Source: Luteipulveratus mongoliensis
GTDB lineage: Bacteria > Actinomycetota > Actinomycetes > Actinomycetales > Dermatophilaceae
Reading direction: 5' to 3'
NCBI RefSeq assembly: GCF_001190945.1
Contig: NZ_CP011112.1
Location: 434,001 to 498,000 of the forward strand
DNA: 64,000 nucleotides
The notes beneath the pieces are model-generated. The model was not told the origin of the DNA, made no database searches, and saw only the letters and a list, made by a program, of their open reading frames with translations. Numbering within the stretch: position 1 is the stretch's first letter; each line of letters opens with the position of its first letter. This document shows, piece by piece, positions 32,318 to 40,494 of this stretch. Position numbers and translations under genes: made by a program.

Positions 32318-35101
32318 GTGCTCGTGACCCGGACCTCCCCGACCGCTGCTGCGGACTCCGAAGCGCCCTGGCGCACGGAGGTCGCCGGCGCGGTTCGTCC
32401 GCTGGTCGCAGACCTCCTGGAGACTGCGGAGCGCGAGATCTCGAACTTCTCATCGGACCTGCTCGACCAGTCGGCAGTGACGATCGAGCTGAGGCAGCAG
32501 GTCGATGACCGCCTGGCCGGCCTCGCCGCTCGCGTCCTCGTCCACGAGCTCGACGTCGCCCGACGGGCCGGCCGGCTCGATGCCCCCACGTCGCGAGCGC
32601 GCTTCCTGGCGTTCGTCGAGTCGGTGCGCACCGCCGGCGCGTCCTTGATCAGCACGGACTACGCGGCCCTGGAGACACTGATCCGCACTGAGGTTGCCGA
32701 CCTGGTCGCGGCTCGCGTCGAGCTGTTCGAGCGGCTGCGGTCCGACCGGAGCGCCCTGGTGACCGCCGTGCTCGGTGGTGCCGACCCGGGACCGGTCGTC
32801 GGCGTTCGCTCCACCGGCGACCTGCACGCCGGTGGACGAAGCGTGTGCATCGTGACGTTCGCGGCGGCGAGCGTGGTCTACAAGCCGCGGCCGATGGAGC
32901 TGCACGGCCACTTCAACGGCCTGGTCTCATGGCTGGCTGAGCGCGCGGACCTCGACCTGCCGACGATCGACCTGCTGGTCCGGGACGGCTACGGGTGGTC
33001 GGAGTTCGTCGAGCACGGAGCGTGCGCCGACCTGGCGGCGGTCGACCGCTTCTACGCGCGCCACGGCGCGCTCCTGGCACTGCTGCACGGCCTCAACGGC
33101 ACCGACATGCACTACGAGAACGTCGTCGCTCGCGGCGAGTATCCCGTCGTGGTTGACGTCGAGACGCTGCTGCACCCCGACCTCGGCGAGTCCGCGCTGA
33201 CGGGACCCGACCCTGCGGCACGGCTGCTGGCCGACTCCGTGCTGCGCACCGCGCTGCTCCCGCTGATCCTCGTCGGCGAGGGGGGCGTACGCGATGTCTC
33301 GGGACTGGACGGCGGGGGCGGCGGTGCGGCGAGCCGGGCGCTCCACTGGGCCGACGCCGGACTCGACACGATGCACGCCGTACGCCGGCCGGCCACCCTC
33401 GCGCCCGCCACCAACCGACCGTCGTACGACGGCACGCATCCGGACCCGAAGGATCACCTGGCGTCCTTGCTCCGAGGCTTCCGCCGCGCGTACGACGCGT
33501 TGGTCGCCCATCGCGACGAGCTGCTCGCCGGGCCGCTGCTCACGGCACTCGAGGAGGCCGAGGTACGCCTCGTGCCCCGCCCGACGTTCGTCTATCAGAC
33601 CGTGCTCGCCGAGTCCTTGCACCCGAGCCTGCTCGGCGCACCGGACGCGCGACGCGAGTTCTTCGGCGTGCTGGGTGGCGGGTCCGGGCTGCTCATCGCG
33701 GACACCGTCGAGCACGAGGTGACCGACCTCGTGCGGGGCGACGTGCCGGTGCTGAGAGCACGCGGCGGCTCGACGCAGGTGCGCACCAGCAACGGCCAGG
33801 TCATCGACGCCGAGCTGAAGGAGTCCCCGGTCGCCGCGGTTCGACGCAAGCTCGCCCGGCTCGGAGCACAGGACCGGAGCCATCAGGAGTGGATCATCGG
33901 TGCCTCGATGGCCAGCCGGACCGGTCCTGAGCAGCACCTGGCAGACCGCGGCACGTCCACCGTGTCTGCCGTACCCGACCCGCAGCTGCTGCTCAACCGC
34001 GCGATGGTGCTCGCCGACGAGATCCTCGTCGCGGCGCAGCGAGACGGTGACCGCGTCGGCTGGGTGAGCCTCGAGCTGGTGGACCGGCAGCACTGGACCG
34101 TCCAGTCACTGGGTGCCGGTCTGACCGACGGCTATCTCGGGCTGGCCCTGTTCCTCGGTCAGACCGGCTCCATCGCCGGTGCCGATCGCTTCGGTGCCCT
34201 CGCCCTGGACGTGCTGCCACAGCTGGGACGACTCCTCGATGTCTTCGGTCAGGACCCGGCGATGGCGGGCGCGGTCGGGGTCGGTCTCGACGGACTGCCC
34301 GGCATGGCCCTTGGCCTCGACCGGATGAGCGCGATGTATCCCGAGGTGCCCGAGGTCCGCGCGCTGCGCGACGCGTGCCTCGACCTGCTCGACTCGATCT
34401 GCCCGGCCGGGTCGGACGACTGGTCGACGTTCACCGCTGCTCAGGCCGCCGAGCTGGCCACGGTGCTCACCGCGATGGGTCTCAAGCCCCGACTGCGTGA
34501 TCGAGCACTGCAGGAGCTCGGTCAGCGGTCGGACGAGCTGTTCACCCGCCCCGAGCCCGGATACGTCAGTGGAAGCGCCGCGGCCGCAGCCGTCCTCGCC
34601 CACCACGGTCGTGCCGTTCCCTCTGGGGCCCTGCACGCGCTGGCCGAGCTCGCCGCATCGGCTCAGCCCGGCTGGTGCCACGGCGCCGCGGGGGTCGTGC
34701 CGGCCCTGCTGGCGACAGGCCGATCGGACGACCTCCTCCCGTGGGTGAGGTCTATCGGCACGCGCGAGATCCTGCGCGACCACAGCCTTTGCCATGGAGA
34801 GCTCGGCGAGCTGGACCTGCTGCTGCAGGTCGCCGTGCACGGCCAAGGCCACGCGGTCGGGCACGAGGCGAACCTGCACGTGACCCGGATGACGGCACGC
34901 CTCCTCGGCGTCCTGTCCGATCGACCACCGACGGGCGCTGCGCCGTACGGCGTCCGCTCGCTCGGTCTGCTCACCGGCTTGGCCGGCATCGGCCATGGCC
35001 TGCTCAGACTCGGGTTCGGGGACCGTGTGGGCTCCGTACTCAACCCGCTCGACCTCGTGTCGAGACCGGGCGCTCCATCACCATCCATTCAGAAGTCATG
35101 A
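32318..35101 (+). CDS. Class II lanthipeptide synthetase (LanM)
   Basis: A 927-aa bifunctional lanthionine synthetase. The N-terminal dehydratase (DUF4135-type) has VVYKPRPM (187-194, catalytic-loop Lys189) and HGLNGTDMHYENVVA with VVDVETLLHP (about 256-285), the kinase-like phosphorylation and elimination core. The C-terminal LanC cyclase keeps its zinc ligands: Cys787 in WCHGAAG and Cys825-His826 in SLCHGE. It should dehydrate Ser/Thr and catalyse Cys addition to form (methyl)lanthionine. It starts at GTG 32318 without a clear ribosome-binding site and is divergent from the daptide operon. The small gene ten bases downstream is its probable substrate. Confidence 0.92.
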   Translation: MLVTRTSPTAAADSEAPWRTEVAGAVRPLVADLLETAEREISNFSSDLLDQSAVTIELRQQVDDRLAGLAARVLVHELDVARRAGRLDAPTSRARFLAFVESVRTAGASLISTDYAALETLIRTEVADLVAARVELFERLRSDRSALVTAVLGGADPGPVVGVRSTGDLHAGGRSVCIVTFAAASVVYKPRPMELHGHFNGLVSWLAERADLDLPTIDLLVRDGYGWSEFVEHGACADLAAVDRFYARHGALLALLHGLNGTDMHYENVVARGEYPVVVDVETLLHPDLGESALTGPDPAARLLADSVLRTALLPLILVGEGGVRDVSGLDGGGGGAASRALHWADAGLDTMHAVRRPATLAPATNRPSYDGTHPDPKDHLASLLRGFRRAYDALVAHRDELLAGPLLTALEEAEVRLVPRPTFVYQTVLAESLHPSLLGAPDARREFFGVLGGGSGLLIADTVEHEVTDLVRGDVPVLRARGGSTQVRTSNGQVIDAELKESPVAAVRRKLARLGAQDRSHQEWIIGASMASRTGPEQHLADRGTSTVSAVPDPQLLLNRAMVLADEILVAAQRDGDRVGWVSLELVDRQHWTVQSLGAGLTDGYLGLALFLGQTGSIAGADRFGALALDVLPQLGRLLDVFGQDPAMAGAVGVGLDGLPGMALGLDRMSAMYPEVPEVRALRDACLDLLDSICPAGSDDWSTFTAAQAAELATVLTAMGLKPRLRDRALQELGQRSDELFTRPEPGYVSGSAAAAAVLAHHGRAVPSGALHALAELAASAQPGWCHGAAGVVPALLATGRSDDLLPWVRSIGTREILRDHSLCHGELGELDLLLQVAVHGQGHAVGHEANLHVTRMTARLLGVLSDRPPTGAAPYGVRSLGLLTGLAGIGHGLLRLGFGDRVGSVLNPLDLVSRPGAPSPSIQKS

Positions 35102-35111
35102 GGAGAGCACC

Positions 35112-35312
35112 ATGCAGAAGAACACTCTGATCACGACCACCGCTGTGAGCGCCGCCGGCGAGATCACGCTGTCGACCGGCCTCCAGGCCAACACGCGAGG
35201 ACGTGCCCTGCGCGGCGAGCCCGTCGGTCAGGGTCCGGAGTCGGCCATCGAGGACCTGTTCCCGCTCGGCCCGGGGTGCCCTCACACGTTCCCCACGATC
35301 AGCGCTCCCTGA
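35112..35312 (+). CDS. Putative class II lanthipeptide precursor
   Basis: A 66-aa peptide directly after LanM, with AGGAG before its ATG at 35112. It starts MQKNTLITTTAVSAAGEI, has a neutral middle and ends in FPLGPGCPHTFPTISAP. There is one Cys, followed by two Thr and one Ser, so one lanthionine-type ring could form from Cys to a downstream residue. That is the reverse of the usual order, in which Ser/Thr precedes Cys. No double-Gly leader site is present; PLGPG may mark the leader/core border. I do not recognise its family. It could instead be an unrelated small protein, but position between LanM and the regulator favours a precursor. Confidence 0.72.
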   Translation: MQKNTLITTTAVSAAGEITLSTGLQANTRGRALRGEPVGQGPESAIEDLFPLGPGCPHTFPTISAP

Positions 35313-35319
35313 GAGCGCG

Positions 35320-35339
35320 GCGGCCCAGGGAAGGGCCGC
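35320..35339 (+). terminator. Hairpin after the lanthipeptide precursor gene
   Basis: GCGGCCC and GGGCCGC form a perfect 7-bp stem with loop AGGGAA, eight bases after the precursor stop codon and 33 bases before the regulator start. It probably acts as a partial terminator or 3' stabiliser, as with the daptide precursors. Confidence 0.6.
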
Positions 35340-35372
35340 ACCCGGGGGACGCCGCGTGGCTAGAGTCGCTGC

Positions 35373-38285
35373 GTGGGACACCAGAGCCACACCATCGTGG
35401 GGCGCGACCGAGAGATCGGCGTGCTCGAGACGACGGTCCGGGAGGCTCGGGCCGGCGTTGGTCGCGCAGTCCTGCTGTCCGGTGCGGAGGGGATCGGCAA
35501 ATCACGACTTGCCGCGCACGTCACCGGCCTGGGGCTCGATGCGGGGTCGGTGGTGCTGCGCGGCACGCCGAGCGGTCTCGGCAGCCAGCAGAGTCTCGCC
35601 GCCATCAGCGAGGCTCTGCTGTCGTTGCAGCGGCGCGGGGGTCTACCCGATCTCGCCGAAGAGCTCGGTCCCTATGGGACAGCACTGGCTGCGTTGATCC
35701 CCGACTGGGCCAGGCCCGGTGTCAAGACGGACGGCCCGTTGGTGGTCCTGTCCGAAGGTTTGCTCCGCCTGCTGTCCCACCTGGCCGAGGAGTCCGGAGT
35801 GGTCCTCGTGATCGAGGACGTGCACGAGGCCGATCCGGACACCCTCGGTGTCCTGCAATACCTCCTACGCCACCTGACCGGGATCTCGATCGCCCTGATC
35901 CTGACGACCTCGCCCGACCGAGCGGTCGCCGAGCAGCTCACCCGGGCGGGCGGCCGCGACCTACGGCTCATCGAGCTCGAGCCGTTGGACCGTGACGCCA
36001 CCGAGGCGCTCGCACACCAGCTCGCGGACGAGCTCGGCACGCCGTTGTCCGACGACACCGTCGCTCAGCTGTGGCGCGACAGCGGCGGAGTGCCGTTCGT
36101 GATCGACGAGCTGGTGCGCGGAGTCGCCGACGGGTCGTCCTCGTCGCTGCTGCCCAGCTCGGTGGCGCAGGCGATGCGTCGACGCGTGACCTCCCTCGGC
36201 CCGCAGGCACTCGAGGTGCTCACCGTCGGAGCGTTGTGCGGCCAACGCTTCCCGCTGCTCGTGCCACGGATGACCCTGGACCTGACCGACGCCGATGTCG
36301 TCGCCGTCATCCAGGCAGCGGTCGCCGCGCAGATCCTCGACCCTGACACCACCTCCCCTGACTGGTACACCTTCCGGAGTCCGCTGACGACCCGGGCGCT
36401 GCTGGCGGAGGTCAACGCCACGCAGGCGGCCACCATGGCGCGGCGTGCGGCACGCGCGGTGCGGGAGGCCTACGGCGATCACGGACCGGACTCCTCCATG
36501 CTGGCGGCCGAGCTCTACCAGCGAGCGGGTGAGCCGGACGAGGGCGGCCGGCTGCTGCTGGGCGCCGGCCTGTCCTTCGTCGACCGAGGCGCCGCCCGGC
36601 TGGCGCGACCGTTGCTCGTCCAGGCACAGCACCTACTCGCACCGACGTCCGTCACGGAGATGGCCCAGCTGCTGCGTCTCCTCATCCCTTTGCTGCGGGA
36701 CAACGGCGACCTCGCCGCCGCGCTCGCGACCGGCCCCACCATCGATCGCCTCTATGCGAGCGGTCTCGCCGCGTCCGACGCGGCACGTCTCAAGGCCGAG
36801 GTGGCCGAAACCGCTTACGTCGCAGGCCGATACGACGACGCGCAGGTCTCCCTCGACGATGCCCGCACCTTGCTCACCGCGGCCACGGACGAGTCCGTAC
36901 GCGCCCGCATCGACATCGTTGCCGCTCAGCTGGAGCTGGTCCGCCCCAACCCCACGCGTGTACGGGCCGCCACCGAGATCGCACAGCGGGCAGCCGCCGC
37001 GGCCGAGCGGAGCGGCGACATCGAGGTCGCCGTCGAGGCGTGGGAGGTGCGAGGCATCCTCGCTCGCGAGGACGATCTTGATGAGTCGATCCGGTGCCTG
37101 GACCGCGCCTTCGAGCTCGCCGACACCCATCGCCTCCCGCTGCCTCGAGCGTCGTGTCAGATCCTGCGGGCGGGGACCACCTGCCTGCGCGACGGTGACG
37201 CCTCCGCTCTCGTGAGTGCCCGTGAGTCGGCGTGGAACGCCGGTGCGGTGACGCTGGCTCATGAGGTCGACGCCGTCCTGGCCATGCAGGCGGTGCTGCA
37301 CGGCGACTTCGATGCCGGCCAGGAGCTGGTGACCCGCACCGCCAACGTGGCCGAGCGGCTCGAGCTGGGTCGGCCACGGGCCTACCTCATGGTCGTGCGC
37401 GCCACGCTGCACGCCCACCAGGGCCAACGTGCGCCGATGGAGTCCGCGCTGGACGCTCTCATGGCCCTGGACTACTCCGTCGCGCCCGAGCTCCCGCTGG
37501 CCAAGGGACTCGCGCAGGCGGTCTGCTCGTTGCTGGAGGAGGACGCCGATCGCGCCCGGTCCGAGATCGCCGAGGCGCGTTCCCTAGCCATGGACAACCC
37601 GTCCACGTTCCATCTGTACGGCGCGCACGGCATGGCGATCCTGCTGTCCGTCCTCGCCGACCGGGCCGGTCACGACCACGTGACGTCCGCGCTGGCCGCG
37701 ACCCCAGGACGGATGCGATGGAACCGCGCCTTCCTGATGGCTGCGCGAGCGGTGCTCCAGGGTCGGTCCGGCGACCGGCCCGCCGCTGAAGCTGACATGG
37801 CGCAGGCGCTGGAGGACGCGGCAGTCTTTCCGGTCGCGCGTCACCTCATCCTCCGCCTCGGCGCCCAGGAAGCGGCCACCACGTCCTGGGGTGAGCCTCT
37901 GGAGTGGGCGCGCACCGCGGAGGGCTACTTCCATGAGCTCGGTGTGGCCCCGGCAGCGGCGGCGTGCCGCCGACTCATGCGGGACATGGGCGTGAGCGTC
38001 CAGCAGCGGCGCGACGGCGCGCACCTGATCCCGGGCGACCTGCGCGACGTCGGCATCACAGTGCGCGAGTACGACGTCATCCGGGTGATGGTCGACCGCC
38101 TGAGCAACCGGGAGATCGGCGAGCGTCTGCACATCTCCCCGCGCACCGTCGAGAAGCACATCAGCAGCGCGCTGGTGAAGCTGGGGGAGGCCGACCGTGC
38201 AGCGCTGATCGCGATCGCGCGCGCCCATGCAGCGGAGTCGCGGTCCGCCTACGCCCGGGCCAGAGCGGACCCTCCCGCAATGTGA
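35373..38285 (+). CDS. LAL-type LuxR transcriptional regulator (AAA ATPase + TPR-like + HTH)
   Basis: A 970-aa large ATP-binding regulator of the LuxR family. Walker A GAEGIGKS (37-44) and the Walker B-like VVLVIEDVHEADP (about 141-153) define the STAND-type ATPase, followed by a long helical repeat region. The C-terminal LuxR HTH (about 905-960) contains SNREIGERLHISPRTVEKHI. GTG 35373 is the start. Located in the LanM operon, it is the likely pathway-specific activator of the RiPP genes. The activating ligand is unknown. Confidence 0.9.
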   Translation: MGHQSHTIVGRDREIGVLETTVREARAGVGRAVLLSGAEGIGKSRLAAHVTGLGLDAGSVVLRGTPSGLGSQQSLAAISEALLSLQRRGGLPDLAEELGPYGTALAALIPDWARPGVKTDGPLVVLSEGLLRLLSHLAEESGVVLVIEDVHEADPDTLGVLQYLLRHLTGISIALILTTSPDRAVAEQLTRAGGRDLRLIELEPLDRDATEALAHQLADELGTPLSDDTVAQLWRDSGGVPFVIDELVRGVADGSSSSLLPSSVAQAMRRRVTSLGPQALEVLTVGALCGQRFPLLVPRMTLDLTDADVVAVIQAAVAAQILDPDTTSPDWYTFRSPLTTRALLAEVNATQAATMARRAARAVREAYGDHGPDSSMLAAELYQRAGEPDEGGRLLLGAGLSFVDRGAARLARPLLVQAQHLLAPTSVTEMAQLLRLLIPLLRDNGDLAAALATGPTIDRLYASGLAASDAARLKAEVAETAYVAGRYDDAQVSLDDARTLLTAATDESVRARIDIVAAQLELVRPNPTRVRAATEIAQRAAAAAERSGDIEVAVEAWEVRGILAREDDLDESIRCLDRAFELADTHRLPLPRASCQILRAGTTCLRDGDASALVSARESAWNAGAVTLAHEVDAVLAMQAVLHGDFDAGQELVTRTANVAERLELGRPRAYLMVVRATLHAHQGQRAPMESALDALMALDYSVAPELPLAKGLAQAVCSLLEEDADRARSEIAEARSLAMDNPSTFHLYGAHGMAILLSVLADRAGHDHVTSALAATPGRMRWNRAFLMAARAVLQGRSGDRPAAEADMAQALEDAAVFPVARHLILRLGAQEAATTSWGEPLEWARTAEGYFHELGVAPAAAACRRLMRDMGVSVQQRRDGAHLIPGDLRDVGITVREYDVIRVMVDRLSNREIGERLHISPRTVEKHISSALVKLGEADRAALIAIARAHAAESRSAYARARADPPAM

Positions 38286-38330
38286 CAGTGTCGATCTTTT
38301 GGCAGTCACTCCTATTTCGGTGTTACTGTC
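38284..38330 (+). promoter_or_regulatory. Promoter region of the MFS exporter with inverted repeat
   Basis: GACAGT (38284-38289) and ACTGTC (38325-38330) are inverted arms in an AT-richer stretch (TTTTGG, TATTTC, TTTTGT) between the regulator stop and the MFS start. They may be the operator of the TetR protein encoded just after the exporter. Confidence 0.35.
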
Positions 38331-38380
38331 GTTTTGTGCTCCTCTCTGGGCACACCTCGACACCGAAAGGAGGCGCGCTC

Positions 38381-39898
38381 ATGGAGCTCACCTCGAACCG
38401 GCGGTGGCTCGCCCTCGCGGCCATCTGCCTGACGTCGCTCGTGATCGGGCTGGACACGACCGTCCTCAACATCGCCCTGCCGACCCTCGCCGGCGACCTG
38501 CACGCCAGCACCAGCGCCCTGCAGTGGTTCACCAGCGGCTACACGCTCGCCCTCGCCGCGCTGATGCTGCCCATGGGCGCGTACGCCGACCGGTTCGGCC
38601 GCAAACGGTTCCTGCTCGGCTCCCTGGTCGTGTTCGGCGCCGCGTCCGCATGGTGCGCGTACGCCGGCGGCCCGGGTCAGCTGATCGCGGCTCGCGTCGC
38701 GCTCGGCGTCGGAGCGGCAGCGCTCATGCCGCTGACCCTCGCGGTGATCTCGGTGATCTTCCCGGAGCCGGTCGAGCGCCGCCGCGCGATCGGCATCAAC
38801 ATGACCGGTGTCGCGCTCGGGATGCCGCTCGGTCCGCTGCTGGGTGGCTGGATGCTGGAGCACTTCTGGTGGGGTTCGGTCTTCTTGATCAACGTGCCCG
38901 TGGTCGTACTGGCACTTGCGGCCGTGACGGTGCTCGTACCCGAGTCCCGCAGTGCCGTACGCCGGTCGGTCCACCTGCCCAGTGTCGTCCTGTCGAGCGC
39001 CGGATTGGCTTCTCTCACCTACGGATTCATCCGGATCGGTGAGACGAGCTGGGGCAACCTCGTCTCGTGGGCCTGCATCACGGGCGGCGCACTGGTGCTC
39101 GCGATCTTCGTCCGCTGGCAGCGCGGTCTGCAGCACCCGCTTATCGACATGAGCCTGTTCGCCAACCCGGCGTTCCGCTGGGGCACGGTCTACTCGGTCA
39201 TCCTCAGCTTTGCGATGTTCGGGATCTTCTTCAGCGTCCCTCAGTACTTCCAGGCCGTCCTCGGCGTCGACTCCTTCGGCAGCGGGCTGCGCATGCTCCC
39301 GATGATCGGCGGCATCCTGGTCGCCACCCGCCTTGCCGACAGGCTGACGACTCGGGGCGGGGTCCGGACCACGTTGATGGTCGGGTTCGCGCTCGTCGTC
39401 GCCGGAATGTCACTGGGCGCGTTCACCCAGGTCGGGACGTCGTACGCCTACACGGCGGCCTGGCTGGTCGTCATGGGCGTCGGCATGGGCATCGTGATGC
39501 TGGCGGCGATGGGCTGGGCGACGTCGGCTCTCGACGCCGAGCGTTCGGGTTCGGGTGCCGCGCTCCTGTCGGCTCTGCGTCAGGCGGGCGGCACGATCGG
39601 GATCGCTGTCCTCGGCACGGTGCAGGCCACTCGCTACCACTCCGAGCTCGGGTCGCTGGACCACGGACCCGTGCACGACAGCGTCACCGGCGGGGTCTCG
39701 GTCGCGCAGCGGCTCGGTGATCCGGCGATGCTGCACCAGGTGCAGAGCGCGTTCGTGTCGAGCATGGGTGTGCTGCTCTGGGTCTGTGCGGCGATCGCCG
39801 CCGTGTCGTTCGTGATCGTCCGGGTGACCACTCGGCGTACGACGCCGGCTCCCTTGGAGACGACGACTGATGCGGCAGAATCGCTGCATGCCGTCTGA
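38381..39898 (+). CDS. MFS transporter, DHA2 family (14-TM exporter)
   Basis: A 505-aa DHA2-family exporter. ATG 38381 follows AAAGGAGG with ideal spacing; longer upstream frames are artefacts. IGLDTTVLNIALPTLAGDL (helix 1), motif A MGAYADRFGRKRFLLG and motif C-like GMPLGPLLGGWML are present. It follows the LuxR regulator gene at 95 bp and is coupled to a TetR gene. It could export the RiPP products, since no dedicated LanT or peptide ABC transporter occurs in the cluster. But the own promoter and the TetR partner make it look like an independent drug-efflux pair. Confidence 0.88.
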   Translation: MELTSNRRWLALAAICLTSLVIGLDTTVLNIALPTLAGDLHASTSALQWFTSGYTLALAALMLPMGAYADRFGRKRFLLGSLVVFGAASAWCAYAGGPGQLIAARVALGVGAAALMPLTLAVISVIFPEPVERRRAIGINMTGVALGMPLGPLLGGWMLEHFWWGSVFLINVPVVVLALAAVTVLVPESRSAVRRSVHLPSVVLSSAGLASLTYGFIRIGETSWGNLVSWACITGGALVLAIFVRWQRGLQHPLIDMSLFANPAFRWGTVYSVILSFAMFGIFFSVPQYFQAVLGVDSFGSGLRMLPMIGGILVATRLADRLTTRGGVRTTLMVGFALVVAGMSLGAFTQVGTSYAYTAAWLVVMGVGMGIVMLAAMGWATSALDAERSGSGAALLSALRQAGGTIGIAVLGTVQATRYHSELGSLDHGPVHDSVTGGVSVAQRLGDPAMLHQVQSAFVSSMGVLLWVCAAIAAVSFVIVRVTTRRTTPAPLETTTDAAESLHAV

Positions 39899-40469
39899 CC
39901 CGCCTGGTGGTCTGCGTGAGCTGAAGAAGCGACGCACCCGCAAGCTCATTCGTACGACCGCGTTTGAGCTGTTCCGGGAGCAGGGCTACACGCAGACCAC
40001 CACCGAGCAGATCGCGGCCGGGGCCGAGGTCTCGCCCAGCACGTTCTTCCGGTACTTCCCGACCAAGGAAGCCCTGGTCGAGACCGACGACCTCGACCCG
40101 GAGCTGATCAAGGCCTTCCGCCGTCAGCCCGAGGACATCTCGGTGCTGGCGGCGTTGCGCGGCGCAGCCAAGGAGGTCCTCGGCACGCTGGACGAGGAGG
40201 ACTTGGAGTTCGAGCGCCAGCGCAGCGAGCTCTTGCGCAGCCAGCCCGAGCTCAAGGGAGCGGTGCAGCGCGAGATGAGTCGGACCATCGATGTCTTCGC
40301 CGACATGATCGCTGAACGCACCGGCCTCGCCAATGACGATGTCAAGGTGCGCGCGACAGCAGGTGCTGCGATCGGGGCGTTCTTCGCGCTCGGCCAGGAC
40401 CAGCTGAGCAAGGACATCGGCGAGCAGATCGACCTGATCAAGTTCCTCGAAGCCGGCATGCCGCTCTGA
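39888..40469 (+). CDS. TetR family transcriptional regulator
   Basis: A 193-aa TetR regulator: the N-terminal HTH (LKKRRTRKLIRTTAFELF then EQIAAGAEVSPSTFFRYFPTKEALV) and a helical C-terminal domain of the MftR-like type (acyl-CoA-dehydrogenase/mycofactocin-regulator-like tail). ATG 39888 overlaps the last 11 bases of the MFS gene; ATG 39870 is an alternative adding six residues. Overlap with the exporter gene indicates that it represses its own operon. The ligand is unknown. Confidence 0.88.
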   Translation: MPSDPPGGLRELKKRRTRKLIRTTAFELFREQGYTQTTTEQIAAGAEVSPSTFFRYFPTKEALVETDDLDPELIKAFRRQPEDISVLAALRGAAKEVLGTLDEEDLEFERQRSELLRSQPELKGAVQREMSRTIDVFADMIAERTGLANDDVKVRATAGAAIGAFFALGQDQLSKDIGEQIDLIKFLEAGMPL

Positions 40470-40494
40470 GCCGAACCACCCGAGGAGCACACCG

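Noticed and set aside
30178-32655. 825-codon open frame on the minus strand
   Set aside because: Its 3' 329 codons are the RRE protein, but the rest overlaps the LLM gene and the LanM start in other frames and is low-complexity Arg/Pro.
37964-39898. 644-codon frame for the MFS exporter
   Set aside because: The first 139 codons overlap the LuxR gene; ATG 38381 has an ideal ribosome-binding site and the normal N-terminus.
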